Source: Candidatus Muiribacterium halophilum
GTDB taxonomy: Bacteria; Muiribacteriota; Muiribacteriia; Muiribacteriales; Muiribacteriaceae
Length of the DNA stretch: 64,000 nucleotides
Assembly (NCBI GenBank): GCA_023228995.1
Contig: JALOAD010000009.1
Span: 1 to 64,000 of the forward strand
Direction of reading: 5' to 3'
The notes under the pieces are model-generated. The model had not been told where the DNA came from, did not search any database, and worked only from the letters and a program-made list of their open reading frames with translations. The position numbers and the translations under genes are program-made. Of this stretch, positions 27,342-36,570 are shown one piece after another. Every line of letters starts with the position of its first letter. Within the stretch, counting starts at the first letter, position 1.

Positions 27342-27808
27342 TATCTGTTTTCCTCCCCTGTTTTTTTAATTGCTTCAACTATTTGTGTATAACCAGTACA
27401 TCTACATAGATTTCCTGCAATAGCTTCTTTTATTTCTTCTACTGTAGGATCAGGATTTTTCATTAGAAGAGCTTTTGCACTCATAAGCATACCTGGAGTA
27501 CAAAATCCGCATTGAACAGCACCCATTTTAACAAAGTTATCTTGAAGTGTTGAAAGTTCACCATCTTTTTCAAGACCTTCAACTGTCATTATTTCAGTAT
27601 TATTTGCTCTTCCAGCAAGTACCATACATGAATTTACAGCTTCACCATCCATTATAATCGTACATGCACCGCATTCTCCAATACCGCAACCTTCTTTAGT
27701 TCCAGTAAGTCTAAGATCATCTCTAAGTACATCTAAAAGTCTTTTATTATTTTCTGTCTTGATATCATAATCAACACCATTTACTTTAAATTTAATGTGA
27801 ATTATCAT
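27341..27808 (-). CDS. Molybdenum hydroxylase, [2Fe-2S] subunit
   Basis: A 155-residue iron-sulfur subunit of the xanthine dehydrogenase/CO dehydrogenase family. The N-terminal plant-type cluster ligands are in CGIGECGACTIIMDG with a fourth Cys in NSCMV, and the C-terminal helical cluster is CGFCTPGM with CRCTG. Length is typical. It passes electrons from the Mo subunit to the FAD subunit. The start ATG has GGGGG 4 bp upstream. It lies 10 bp after the FAD-subunit gene and overlaps the PreA-like gene by one base. Confidence 0.95.
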   Translation of the reverse strand: MIIHIKFKVNGVDYDIKTENNKRLLDVLRDDLRLTGTKEGCGIGECGACTIIMDGEAVNSCMVLAGRANNTEIMTVEGLEKDGELSTLQDNFVKMGAVQCGFCTPGMLMSAKALLMKNPDPTVEEIKEAIAGNLCRCTGYTQIVEAIKKTGEENR

Positions 27809-27818
27809 GTTTCCCCCG

Positions 27819-28697
27819 TTAAATTATTTCTATTTTAAACATTTTACATAAAGCTACAAAAGCCATTTTTTCAAGTACAGGTTTTTTATATGGTGTTGAC
27901 CATCTTTCTCCAACCTCATCAAAAACTTCTTTAGCCACAAGTTCAGAAGCTTCACGCAAAACTTCTTTTTGTGGTTTTTTTCCTGTTAAAAAATCTTCTG
28001 CAATTTTCATGTTTTTAAATCTTGGTAAAACTGCTCCTGGAACTATTGTTATTTTTTTTATTTTGCCATCTTCAAGAAGTGCATTTGCACAAACTGAAAT
28101 TCTAGTTATTGATAAAGCATTTCTTCTACCAAGTTTTTCAAATACATGAAGTCTATCTTCTGTATTATCTTTAGGAATTCTAATGCAATAAAGCATTTCA
28201 TCTTTTGCAAGCTCATTTTTATAAGGTCCTTTTATAAAATCTTTTACTTTAAATATTCTTTCAATATTTTCATCTTTTAATAATTCAAGTTCTGCATTAT
28301 AACTTACAAGTGCAGGAACTGTATCAGCTGAAGGAGATGAATTTACAATATTTCCACCAATAGTTCCCTGATTTCTTGTTTGAAGACAGCCTATAGAAAG
28401 ACAGGCTTCTACGAGAGCAGGAAAATATTTGTTTATAATATCGTTTTTTACAATTTCAGTATGTGTACAGCTTGGTCCTATATAAACATAATCATTGTCT
28501 TCTTCTATTACTTTTAACACCCTAAGTCTTGATATATCAAGAACTTTATCGATGTTTTCAAGTTTTGGGGAGTTTTTTCTAAATTCGATAATAAGATCTG
28601 TTCCACCTGATATTATTTTAACAAAATGTTTTTGTTTTTTTAAAAATTCAAGAGTTTCTCCAAGTGTATCAAAAGAAAAATAATCAAAATATTTCAT
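27819..28697 (-). CDS. Molybdenum hydroxylase, FAD-binding subunit
   Basis: A 292-residue FAD subunit (CoxM/XdhB type). The flavin-binding motifs are IISGGTDLI (residues ~29-37) and IGCLQTRNQGTIGGNIVNSS (about 101-120), and a CO-dehydrogenase flavoprotein C-terminal domain follows. It accepts electrons from the iron-sulfur subunit. ATG at 28697 overlaps the TGA of the Mo subunit by 4 bp (ATGA), so the three subunits are translationally coupled. Confidence 0.95.
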   Translation of the reverse strand: MKYFDYFSFDTLGETLEFLKKQKHFVKIISGGTDLIIEFRKNSPKLENIDKVLDISRLRVLKVIEEDNDYVYIGPSCTHTEIVKNDIINKYFPALVEACLSIGCLQTRNQGTIGGNIVNSSPSADTVPALVSYNAELELLKDENIERIFKVKDFIKGPYKNELAKDEMLYCIRIPKDNTEDRLHVFEKLGRRNALSITRISVCANALLEDGKIKKITIVPGAVLPRFKNMKIAEDFLTGKKPQKEVLREASELVAKEVFDEVGERWSTPYKKPVLEKMAFVALCKMFKIEII

Positions 28698-31003
28698 GCT
28701 TCACTTCCTCTTTTCTGTTTTCTTTTTAACTGTTTGCCAGTAACAATTGTTTCAAGATCTATTGGGATTTTGTAAAATCTTTTACCCATTGCATTTGAAA
28801 CTGCATTATTAATAGCTGATGACATAAGTTCAATTGTAGGTTCTCCAAGAGATTTACCGCCTGATGGTCCATATTTATCTGGATTTTCTATAACAATTGG
28901 ATAAATATTACCAAAATCCTTCACTGTAGGAATAAAATACTCATCAAGATTTGTGTTTTTAATAAAACCATCTTGAACATCAACTTCTTCAAATAGTCCA
29001 TATCCCATTCCCTGAACAACTCCGCCATATATTTGACCAAGAGTTCCTGTATAATTAATGGCATTACCAACATCATGAGCTGCATAAGCATTATCAACAA
29101 AAATTTTACCTGTCCATGTATCAACTGTAAGTTCTGCTATTTGAGAACCATAAACATAAGTAAAATAAGCAGGTCCTTGACCTATTTCTTCATCCCAATA
29201 AACATCAGGAGCTTTATACCAACCATAAGCTGTAATGTTTTTTCCGTCAAAATAAGCTATTTCACAAGCTTTTTTAAATTCAATTTCTTTTTTATTTTTA
29301 ATATTAATAACTTTTCCGTTTTCAAATACAATATCATCAAGGCTGGAAGCTTCAAGTGTTTTTTTAACAGAATCTTTAATTCTATCTCTGACTATTTCAG
29401 CTCCAAGTTTAACAGCAGAACCACCCATAAGAGTTGATCTTGAAGCAACTGTTGGTCCGCCGTCTGCAATAAAGCCTGTATCTTGTGGAAGATATGAACA
29501 ATTGCTAACATCTATACCAAATACATCTGCTGCTATTTTTGAAAAAGTTGTTTTAAGTCCTTGTCCGTTTTCAGCAAGTCCTGCAAGTATATATATGCTA
29601 CCATCTGCTTGAACAGAAACAATTGCTCCTGTAGCATCAGTACCTTCTGCACCTAAAGAACAACCTCTAAAAGAACATGAAAGCCCAATACCTTTTTTGA
29701 ATCTTTCAGATTTTGCATTATATATTTTAAATTCTTCTTTTTTATTAAAATAATCTGATTTTTCAATTACTTTATCCATAGCTTCCATAAGAGAAACTTT
29801 ATGACCTTCTAGTTTTTGGCATGAAGCTGTTGTAGAACCTTGTTTATAACCATTTATTCTTCTGAGTTCTACTCCATCCATACCTAATTTTTCTGCAACT
29901 TCATCCATAAGAGATTCTTGAGCATATATAATTTGAGGAGAACCAAATCCTCTAAAAGCTCCTGTATATGGATTATTTGTTGCTATTCCATAAATATCAG
30001 TTTCAACATTTTCAACTTCATAAGGTCCTGTCGCTTGAACAACAGATCTCCAAGTAACAAAAGGTGTCATTGATAGATATGCTCCTGAATCAGCATACAT
30101 AAGAACTTTCATTGCTTGAATTTTTCCATCTTTTGAAACTCCGATTTTATATTTTAAATTATAAGGATGTCTTTTATATGTATCAATAATAGATTCTTCT
30201 CGTGAATAAACTACTTTAACTGGTCTATTTGTTTTTTTAGCAAGAACACATGCTCTTACAGCTAAAATTGTCATTGAATCATCTTTTCCGCCAAAAGCTC
30301 CACCCATATTTGCCTGAATTATTCTAATGTTTTTTAATGGAACTCCCATTGTCCTTGCAACACCTTTTCTTGTTGAATGAGGACATTGTATTGAACCATA
30401 TATTTCATAACAATCTTTTGCTTCACCAGGAACTGCTATAACTGCTTCTGTTTCAATATATGCATGTTCTACAAATTGAGTGTTAAATTCTCTTTCAAGT
30501 ATTAAATCTGAGCTTTTAAAACCTTGTTCTACATTGCCTTTTCTTAAAGGATAATGAGTTAATATATTTGAATCAAATTCTTCTTTAATTATTGGAGATT
30601 CTTTTTTCATTGCTTCAAACATATCAAATATTGCTGGTAATTCTTCATATTCAACATTTATTGCTTCTAATGCTCTATCACATATTTCTTCACTTTCACA
30701 AGCTACAGCCGCAATTCCATCACCTGAATACAAAGCTTTATCTGTTGCAAACGGGAAATGATCGAATCTAATTGCACCTATTGTTTTTTCACCTGGTACA
30801 TCCCATGATGTAACTACTCCATGAACTCCTTTAATTTCAAGAGCTTTTTCATAATTAATATTTAATATTTTTGCATGAGCATATTTACTTCTTAAAATTT
30901 TCCCGTAAAGCATTCTATCAAAATACAAATCACCACAGTATTTAGCTCTTCCTGTAACTTTTTCATATCCATCGATACGAATTATATTTCTTTTTTCATC
31001 CAT
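28694..31003 (-). CDS. Molybdenum hydroxylase, molybdopterin-binding catalytic subunit
   Basis: A 769-residue catalytic subunit of the xanthine dehydrogenase family. Molybdopterin contacts are seen in QANMGGAFGGKDD, TGAFRGFGSPQ (with the Arg found in purine hydroxylases), ENGQGLKTTFSKIA, and the catalytic Glu in GKSLGEPTIEL. No CoxL-type C-S-F-R loop is seen, so it is not a CO dehydrogenase. Xanthine, another purine or a related N-heterocycle is the likely substrate. I start at ATG 31003 (AGGAG with 7-bp spacing); the ATG at 31009 is too close to the ribosome site. It is first in a four-gene operon, and mocA, which makes its cytidine-type cofactor, is upstream. Confidence 0.93.
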   Translation of the reverse strand: MDEKRNIIRIDGYEKVTGRAKYCGDLYFDRMLYGKILRSKYAHAKILNINYEKALEIKGVHGVVTSWDVPGEKTIGAIRFDHFPFATDKALYSGDGIAAVACESEEICDRALEAINVEYEELPAIFDMFEAMKKESPIIKEEFDSNILTHYPLRKGNVEQGFKSSDLILEREFNTQFVEHAYIETEAVIAVPGEAKDCYEIYGSIQCPHSTRKGVARTMGVPLKNIRIIQANMGGAFGGKDDSMTILAVRACVLAKKTNRPVKVVYSREESIIDTYKRHPYNLKYKIGVSKDGKIQAMKVLMYADSGAYLSMTPFVTWRSVVQATGPYEVENVETDIYGIATNNPYTGAFRGFGSPQIIYAQESLMDEVAEKLGMDGVELRRINGYKQGSTTASCQKLEGHKVSLMEAMDKVIEKSDYFNKKEEFKIYNAKSERFKKGIGLSCSFRGCSLGAEGTDATGAIVSVQADGSIYILAGLAENGQGLKTTFSKIAADVFGIDVSNCSYLPQDTGFIADGGPTVASRSTLMGGSAVKLGAEIVRDRIKDSVKKTLEASSLDDIVFENGKVINIKNKKEIEFKKACEIAYFDGKNITAYGWYKAPDVYWDEEIGQGPAYFTYVYGSQIAELTVDTWTGKIFVDNAYAAHDVGNAINYTGTLGQIYGGVVQGMGYGLFEEVDVQDGFIKNTNLDEYFIPTVKDFGNIYPIVIENPDKYGPSGGKSLGEPTIELMSSAINNAVSNAMGKRFYKIPIDLETIVTGKQLKRKQKRGSEA

Positions 31004-31046
31004 ATTCATACTCCTATCTAAAAAAATTGCTATTTATTTTGTTTAC

Positions 31047-31075
31047 ATTATAAAACATAAAAAGAATGTTATCAA
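31047..31075 (-). promoter_or_regulatory. Promoter of the molybdenum hydroxylase operon
   Basis: On the minus strand TTGATA (31070-31075) and TATAAT (31047-31052) are separated by exactly 17 bp, a near-consensus sigma-70-type promoter. Transcription would start about 35 bp before the ATG at 31003. Confidence 0.75.
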
Positions 31076-31242
31076 GACATTTTAATATTGGTTTTGAATT
31101 GAGTTTTCTGATTAAATAATCAAAAATCAATATAATGTCAATTTTCTTTTTAATAAAAAGCTTCAAAAACATTTTTTTTGGCTAAATTATTGATCACTTA
31201 ACATTAAAACTTAAAAAAAATTAAATCCTATAATTTTTTTAA

Positions 31243-31408
31243 TTACACTAACGCAAAAAAATAATCATTCGGTACCATTCGATATTTTACATCCATATAA
31301 AATATCTCTTTACCTTCCTTCACTTATAATACATCCGTATATTATATGCTTCGCAACGTTCACTCAAGTTACCGAGTAGATTTTTTTTTTGCTTTTGTTT
31401 ATAGAAAA
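31243..31408. repeat. Left arm of 165-bp inverted repeat flanking mocA
   Basis: This 166-bp segment is the reverse complement of 32217-32381 with about six substitutions and one base of difference in an A/T run (~96% identity by eye). It begins TTACACTAACGC and ends TTTATAGAAAA. There is no ORF or obvious promoter inside. It lies between the hydroxylase promoter and mocA. Confidence 0.92.
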
Positions 31409-31563
31409 TCTTTTATGATTTAATTTAATTGAAAATTTTCTAACAAGTTCTTGTAATTGCTGTCAGACATATTTTTTTAATCTTTTATAAAAAGCAAAAT
31501 TTTTAGTATAATTATTCAGAGGATTCAATTGCTTTTAAAAATTTTTACTTTATAATTTTCTAC

Positions 31564-32160
31564 ATGGGAAAAATTAATTTTTATGGAATTGTTATTGCAG
31601 CTGGTTATTCTTCAAGATTCAAAAGTATAAAAGCATTGGCAGAATGGGAAAAATCTAATTTTATCAAAACTATTATTAAAAAATTAAATTCAATTTGTTC
31701 TTCTACTGTGGTAATAACGGGTTTTGAAGCAAATTTAATTTCTGAAAACATTAAAAATATTTCCAATACAAAAACTATATTTAATAAAAATTATCCTGCT
31801 GGTATGATAACCTCGATTGTAAAAGGTTTTGAATATTATTCTAATATAAAAGAAAATGATTATATTGTTTTTCAGCCTGTTGATATTCCAGGAATTAATA
31901 TAAATACCTACGAAAATATGAAAGATATTGCATTGAAACAAAAAAGCTATATTATTAAACCTTCATATAATATGAAATGTGGACATCCAGTTTTTTTTCA
32001 AAAAAAAGTAATTGATCAGATTTTAAAACTGCATTATTCAAACAATGATATGAGTCTTAAATCTTTGATTGATAAATTTCAAGATTATATAACTTATTTT
32101 AACTGCAATGATGAAAATATTTTAAAAAATTATAATTATTCAGATGGATTAAATCTCTAA
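31564..32160 (+). CDS. mocA: Molybdenum cofactor cytidylyltransferase (MocA-like)
   Basis: A 198-residue nucleotidyltransferase (NTP_transf_3 fold). The nucleotide-binding loop is VIAAGYSSRF-K (residues ~9-19). Family hallmarks follow: PAGMITSIVKGF, QPVDIPGI and CGHPVFF. MocA-type enzymes attach CMP to molybdopterin, giving the cofactor form used by XDH-family enzymes, which matches the adjacent operon. The gene is on the plus strand, opposite to its neighbours for many kilobases, and is alone between the arms of the long inverted repeat. TATAAT at 31507 with a weak -35 is a possible promoter. No good Shine-Dalgarno site is seen. MobA is less likely. Confidence 0.82.
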   Translation: MGKINFYGIVIAAGYSSRFKSIKALAEWEKSNFIKTIIKKLNSICSSTVVITGFEANLISENIKNISNTKTIFNKNYPAGMITSIVKGFEYYSNIKENDYIVFQPVDIPGININTYENMKDIALKQKSYIIKPSYNMKCGHPVFFQKKVIDQILKLHYSNNDMSLKSLIDKFQDYITYFNCNDENILKNYNYSDGLNL

Positions 32161-32216
32161 TTGAACAGTCTGATTAAATATACTAAATTTTTGATTATTT
32201 TGTGAATGATGAAGGT

Positions 32217-32381
32217 TTTTCTATAAACAAAAGCAAAAAAAAATCTACTCGGTAATTTGAGTGAACGTTGCGAAGCATTTAATATACGGATGTATTATAA
32301 GTGAACGAAGGTAATAAGATATTTTATATGGATGTAAAATATCGAATGGTACCGAATGATTATTTTTTTGCGTTAATGTAA
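32217..32381. repeat. Right arm of 165-bp inverted repeat flanking mocA
   Basis: Reverse-complement partner of 31243-31408. The arms enclose 808 bp containing only mocA. No convincing target-site duplication is visible outside the arms; the outer flanks are simply AT-rich. Confidence 0.92.
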
Positions 32382-32395
32382 CTATAAAAATAACA

Positions 32396-32521
32396 GATCC
32401 CGGCTCAGAATCATGCCGGGATGACAAAAATTCAGAATCATGCCGGGATGACAAAAATTCAAAATCATGCCGGGATGACAAAAATTCAGAAGCATGCCGG
32501 GATGACAGATTTTTAATTTCC
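32396..32521. repeat. 27-bp tandem CCGGGATGAC repeat array
   Basis: Four direct units start at 32414, 32441, 32468 and 32495, exactly 27 bp apart. Each begins TGCCGGGATGACAAAAATTC. With the leading GATCCCGGCTCAGAATCA the first unit forms a CCCGGC/GCCGGG hairpin. Single diverged copies occur near 32607, 25983 and 56803. Because 27 is divisible by three, the array creates a spurious repetitive ORF on the minus strand. Further right (32560-32607) lies a TGACATGTCA palindrome shared with 26100-26165. Confidence 0.85.
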
Positions 32522-32742
32522 AATGTTGAATGTCGAATTAAAAGAAAAAACTGTGAAGCTGTGACAGATAAAGCGTGACATGTCACTTTGTGACATTAGT
32601 GACAAAAATTCAGAATCACGCCAAGATGACAGATTTTTAAATAAAATAATTTGAAATGTTATGAATTTTAATTTTATTGCTCTATCCGTGATATCCGTGG
32701 TAAAAAAGTTTTTAACTATATTTTATAGTCTAATTGAACATT

Positions 32743-33585
32743 CTATGTTAAAAGTTTTTTTGCAAGTTTAATAGCCTTAGTATAATCAGGATATTTTTTT
32801 AATATATTATTATTAATCTCATTTGCTTTTTTAGAATTTCCTTTTAAAAAATATATATAAGCTCGGTAATAATTATTCTTTTTTTGAAGTTCATTATTTT
32901 TTTTTGAAATATCATCTTTAAAATTCTTTTGCATATTTTCAAGTTTAATTTGCAATTCTTCAATATTATGGTCTTTTTCCGACATATTCTTTTTAAATGA
33001 ATTAAGTTCATCGTAATTTTGTTCACTTGTTTTTATTTTTTCAATAAAAAGCTTTTGATTTTCTTCAAGTTGTAAAATCTTTCTATCTTTTTCATCAAGC
33101 CTAATGTTTTTATTTCTAATTTGTTTTTCAAGTTCATCAATTCTTTTTCTCATATCTTCAATTATCTTTCTAAAAGTGCTAATCTCAGAGTTTTCAGGCT
33201 TTTTAAGTTCACCTTCAATTATTTCTCTTCCAAAAACATATTCTATATTTTCTTCAAGTTCAGAAAGAATAAAAGGTTTGAATATAATATTTGAAGAATA
33301 TTTTTTAAGTTCAATCATATGTTCTTCAGGAATGTCATTAGCCATTATAAAAACTTCAGGTAATTTATAATTTGATTTTTTATCTAGTCTTCTAAGTATT
33401 TCAAGACCATTGAGAATAGGCATATTATAATCTAAAATAAGAAGATCTATGTCTTTTATATCGCAAAGCTCTTTTTCTCCAACATAAGGATCAGTATTAG
33501 CTATAACAGAATAACCCTTTTTTTCAAGTCTTTCTTTTAATATTGTGACATAATAATCTTTATCATCTAAAATATATATTTTCAT
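32743..33585 (-). CDS. Response regulator with coiled-coil output
   Basis: A 280-residue protein: a receiver domain (1-120) with phospho-Asp52 in LILDYNMPILNG and Lys in IFKPF. A long coiled coil follows (about residues 130-225, heptads rich in Glu and Lys), then a short helical TPR-like end (YRAYIYFLKGNSKKANEINN). There is no DNA-binding or enzymatic output, so it probably acts by binding a partner. The start ATG has AGAGGA upstream. It stands alone downstream of the pilin-type operon, separated by a terminator. Confidence 0.87.
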   Translation of the reverse strand: MKIYILDDKDYYVTILKERLEKKGYSVIANTDPYVGEKELCDIKDIDLLILDYNMPILNGLEILRRLDKKSNYKLPEVFIMANDIPEEHMIELKKYSSNIIFKPFILSELEENIEYVFGREIIEGELKKPENSEISTFRKIIEDMRKRIDELEKQIRNKNIRLDEKDRKILQLEENQKLFIEKIKTSEQNYDELNSFKKNMSEKDHNIEELQIKLENMQKNFKDDISKKNNELQKKNNYYRAYIYFLKGNSKKANEINNNILKKYPDYTKAIKLAKKLLT

Positions 33586-33631
33586 AGTATATTCCTCTTA
33601 AAAAATATTATCAGATAAAACCATAAAATAC

Positions 33632-33665
33632 AAAAAAGCACCTCTTTTTAGGAAGTGCTTTTTTA
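33632..33665 (-). terminator. Intrinsic terminator
   Basis: AAAAAAGCACTTCC pairs with GAGGTGCTTTTTT around a short A-rich loop, 44 bp beyond the stop of the Gly-rich protein gene. It ends the pseudopilin operon. Confidence 0.85.
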
Positions 33666-33708
33666 TTAAAAATGTTTATCAAGCTTAAATTGAAATTAAT
33701 TCAAACTT

Positions 33709-34455
33709 TTATTTACCAGTTGTACCTCTTAAACCATCAAGTACGCTCTGTGCATTGGATATACCATCAAGTGAAGGATCAAATGAGCTACCAACATTTG
33801 ATAAAACACCAGAAATATTACCAGAAATATCAGCTACAGTACCTGAAAAACTACCAACTGTATCAAGCACTCCACCTATATCAAGTCCAGTAAAACCAGC
33901 TATTTTATCAGAATATTTAAGTATTTTTGGAGCAAATTTATCTATACCTGAAACAACCTTACCAGCCATACCAGTTACATTACCAAGAAGATCTCCAACA
34001 TTACCACCAGTTACTGCTCCTAGTATATCATTAATTCCAGAACCAAGACCACCACCTAAAGCACCGTCAAGACCACCTAGTCCTTCAAAAAGTCCACCAG
34101 CAAGACCACCAATATCTAATCCACCAGCAAGACCACCGGCAAGACCGCCTATAAGTCCGCCTATATCACCACTATTACATACACCAGCAACAGCATTGGC
34201 TATAGGTCCTATTTGCCCAGCTATCGCTAAAGCACCACCAATTACAGGTCCAATACCCGGAATAAGTGAAACAAAAGGTGCTGCTACACTAATAACACTA
34301 CAAATTTTACCAACTACACCAGCGATCTTACCAACTACACCCATAATACCGCTTACAACACCACCTGCATAAGCTACTTGTACAAACACTAAATTAAATA
34401 GTATAAAAATTACAAGTAAACTCATTAATCTGTGATCATTTCTTTTAATAAACAT
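33709..34455 (-). CDS. Exported glycine-rich low-complexity protein
   Basis: A 248-residue exported protein with a signal peptide (cleavage probably after AYA, residue ~29). The mature part is hydrophobic and Gly-rich, with irregular G-G-L-A / D-I-G-G-L repeats between residues ~95 and 140 and further G-x-x-G-x-(V/I) repeats after. The start ATG has GGAGG at good spacing. It is the last gene of the pseudopilin operon (15 bp after the GspJ-like gene) and has its own terminator, so it may be the cargo or a surface-fibre component of that machine. I do not recognise a family. Confidence 0.75.
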   Translation of the reverse strand: MFIKRNDHRLMSLLVIFILFNLVFVQVAYAGGVVSGIMGVVGKIAGVVGKICSVISVAAPFVSLIPGIGPVIGGALAIAGQIGPIANAVAGVCNSGDIGGLIGGLAGGLAGGLDIGGLAGGLFEGLGGLDGALGGGLGSGINDILGAVTGGNVGDLLGNVTGMAGKVVSGIDKFAPKILKYSDKIAGFTGLDIGGVLDTVGSFSGTVADISGNISGVLSNVGSSFDPSLDGISNAQSVLDGLRGTTGK

Positions 34456-34470
34456 AGTATTTACCTCCTT

Positions 34471-35106
34471 TTAAAAACCGTAACTGCCTTCCTCTACCGT
34501 TAGTGAGTTAGGATTTTTTAACCACCCTGGAAAATTAACAAGATGGTTTTCATACTTACTTTCTACACTAGTTGCTATTCGAAAGACTTCTGATTTTTTA
34601 GAAGCCCCCTCCTCGCCCATTTTAATCTCAAGCTGTATATTATAAAAATATCTGTGATGCGGTAATAAACCATAATAAGTAATATAAAAATTAACCACAT
34701 CAACCCATTCAATATCTTTTTGCCCTTCAAACTCTCTGATTACCTTAAACTTTTCAGAATCATAAATGTATTTAACTTTTTTAATCAAAGGTTTGCCATC
34801 TTTGTAATCATTAAATCTGTAAAAATTCCAACTTTCTGTATTTCCACTCTTATTATGATCAATTATACTCTCGGTCAGGTAATTTGAAACACTTTCATTT
34901 TTACAGGACATAGATAAATCTCTTTTGACATATTCAATAAGAAGCTGTGCTTCAGAATCAATTATGTATTTAAGTTGATTCTGATAAAAAGTCCTGTTTG
35001 TCCTCTGTAAAAAAAAGTAAAAAATACCAGCAATCAATGATATAATCGCTACAACTATCAGCATTTCTATCAATGTAAATGCTTTTTTAGTACCTGACAT
35101 TCGCAT
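34471..35106 (-). CDS. Pseudopilin, GspJ-like
   Basis: A 211-residue type IV pilin-like protein. The prepilin site is TKKA/FTLIEML with Glu at +5, followed by the hydrophobic helix VVAIISLIAGIFYFFL and a ~180-residue globular part, as in minor pseudopilins of GspJ type. The residue before the cleavage site is Ala, not the usual Gly. The start region overlaps the upstream pilin gene by 20 bp (a second ATG lies 6 bp further on). It needs a prepilin peptidase and assembly ATPase, neither of which is in this window. Confidence 0.82.
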   Translation of the reverse strand: MRMSGTKKAFTLIEMLIVVAIISLIAGIFYFFLQRTNRTFYQNQLKYIIDSEAQLLIEYVKRDLSMSCKNESVSNYLTESIIDHNKSGNTESWNFYRFNDYKDGKPLIKKVKYIYDSEKFKVIREFEGQKDIEWVDVVNFYITYYGLLPHHRYFYNIQLEIKMGEEGASKKSEVFRIATSVESKYENHLVNFPGWLKNPNSLTVEEGSYGF

Positions 35107-35710
35107 TATTCACCACCACAGTAGAAATCTTTTCAATCCTTTCATTATTACCAGTTAAAAATCTACCTTCATGCCATGTTACAACACAAGTTACCTTAGC
35201 CATATTAGGTTCAATGAGTTCAAAATAACCAAATCTCTGAAATTCACTCATTTCTTTTTTGCGATAAAAATCCTGCTTATAACTAATTATAACTTCTTGC
35301 TTTTTTGCATCCTTTGATCCATGACCATATACATACCAAGCTTTAAAATCTGAAAGTCTTTTGTATTTAAGTGGATCTTTTTCTGCATCACTGTGTTTAT
35401 TTTTATTGTAAACATACATAATCTGTTGTGGATCCTGACCATCAACAGTTTCAGTCGCATTAAAACTTTTGTGGCTAAGTATCCAGAACCCGTCTTCTCC
35501 GGTATTTTGAGTCTGATAATAGTTATAATTAAAATCAAGGCTTTTCATCCATTCAAGACCCTCAACGGCAAGATTATATGACTGAATAGTATTTTGAGTT
35601 TTTGCAAAACCTCTTGTGCCCATACCAAGCATATTTATCATCGGTATTAAAGCAACACCCAAAATAGCAACTGCAATCATTATCTCAACAAGAGAAAACG
35701 CTTTTTTCAT
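35087..35710 (-). CDS. Pseudopilin, GspI-like
   Basis: A 207-residue type IV pilin-like protein starting MKKA/FSLVEIMIAVAILG, with Ala again at -1 of the prepilin peptidase site and Glu at +5. A globular C-terminal domain follows. The start ATG has GGAGAAG upstream. It overlaps the GspJ-like gene, and the two probably form a pseudopilus tip as GspI and GspJ do. The exact subunit assignment rests on length and order. Confidence 0.82.
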   Translation of the reverse strand: MKKAFSLVEIMIAVAILGVALIPMINMLGMGTRGFAKTQNTIQSYNLAVEGLEWMKSLDFNYNYYQTQNTGEDGFWILSHKSFNATETVDGQDPQQIMYVYNKNKHSDAEKDPLKYKRLSDFKAWYVYGHGSKDAKKQEVIISYKQDFYRKKEMSEFQRFGYFELIEPNMAKVTCVVTWHEGRFLTGNNERIEKISTVVVNNANVRY

Positions 35711-35724
35711 AAAACTTCTCCAAA

Positions 35725-36495
35725 TTATAGAGATGTAAGCTGACTAAGCATATCAAGACTTACTGAAAAAACTTTTCTAAGCTTATTCTCATTATTTTCA
35801 TCAGAGAAAATCGCAAAATCAATTTTCAATTTTGAAAAATTAGCCATCAGCTTCCCTTCCTCGTAATCAAAATACATTTTACCATTACCTTTAATATTGA
35901 TATTAAGGTTTTTTTCTCTAATTTCATTTGATTCAAATTTAGTCTCAATTACAGCACATTGAGCACCTTTATATGATTCAAATCCCTTTAATATAAATAA
36001 CATGGAGATATCAACATCTTTTGTATCTGAAGAAATATCTGAAATATCAAATTTAGCTTTAGTTCCCCAGACATCCCCAGGTTTTACTGCTTTTGAAGGG
36101 AAGTTAACCTGAAGCTCATTAATTTTTTTGCCTGATTCATCAAGGTTTTCAAGAATCTTACCGGTTTTATCCATAATAATCTGTGTAAAGCTACCTTCAC
36201 CAGCATATTTTGATTCTTTACCCTGAATAATGATTTTTCCGGAATCAACAACGTTTTTAACATTAAATGTGCCCGGCTTACTGCCTTTCTCTGTTTCTCT
36301 ATGTATATTAAGTATTAATTTTGATCCAGTTTTCTGATCTATACCAAATATAGAAAACTCAGATTTAGTAGTAGTTATAAGTTGAAAAGCTTGAATAGAA
36401 CCACCATCTAACTTATATTCTAGCGTTGCAGACTCCGGTGCTGCCATTACTGTGATAGATATAAATACAAACATCAGCATCATCAATCGCTTCAT
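35725..36495 (-). CDS. Exported beta-rich protein, function unknown
   Basis: A 256-residue exported protein with a signal peptide ending near MAAPES. The mature part is beta-rich and resembles DUF6263-type exported proteins by general pattern (KPGDVWGTKAKFDIS, then FDYEEGKLMANFSKLKIDF); that assignment is weak. I start at ATG 36495, where GGAGG is 5 bp upstream, rather than at 36522. It lies between the PilX-like giant and the pseudopilin genes, so it is probably secreted or assembled with them. Confidence 0.7.
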   Translation of the reverse strand: MKRLMMLMFVFISITVMAAPESATLEYKLDGGSIQAFQLITTTKSEFSIFGIDQKTGSKLILNIHRETEKGSKPGTFNVKNVVDSGKIIIQGKESKYAGEGSFTQIIMDKTGKILENLDESGKKINELQVNFPSKAVKPGDVWGTKAKFDISDISSDTKDVDISMLFILKGFESYKGAQCAVIETKFESNEIREKNLNINIKGNGKMYFDYEEGKLMANFSKLKIDFAIFSDENNENKLRKVFSVSLDMLSQLTSL

Positions 36496-36570
36496 CAAAA
36501 CCTCCGAATATTCATTTGTCAATTTTAACCACCTCCTACATACATTCTAATTTAATTATAACAGATATTT

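Noticed and set aside
32245-32586. 113-residue minus-strand ORF with 9-residue repeats
   Set aside because: It is the in-frame reading of the 27-bp tandem array plus the end of the inverted-repeat arm. No ribosome site, biased composition.
33755-34372. 205-codon plus-strand Pro-rich frame
   Set aside because: It is the complement of the Gly-rich exported protein; Gly codons become Pro codons. The minus strand has the signal peptide, ribosome site and terminator.
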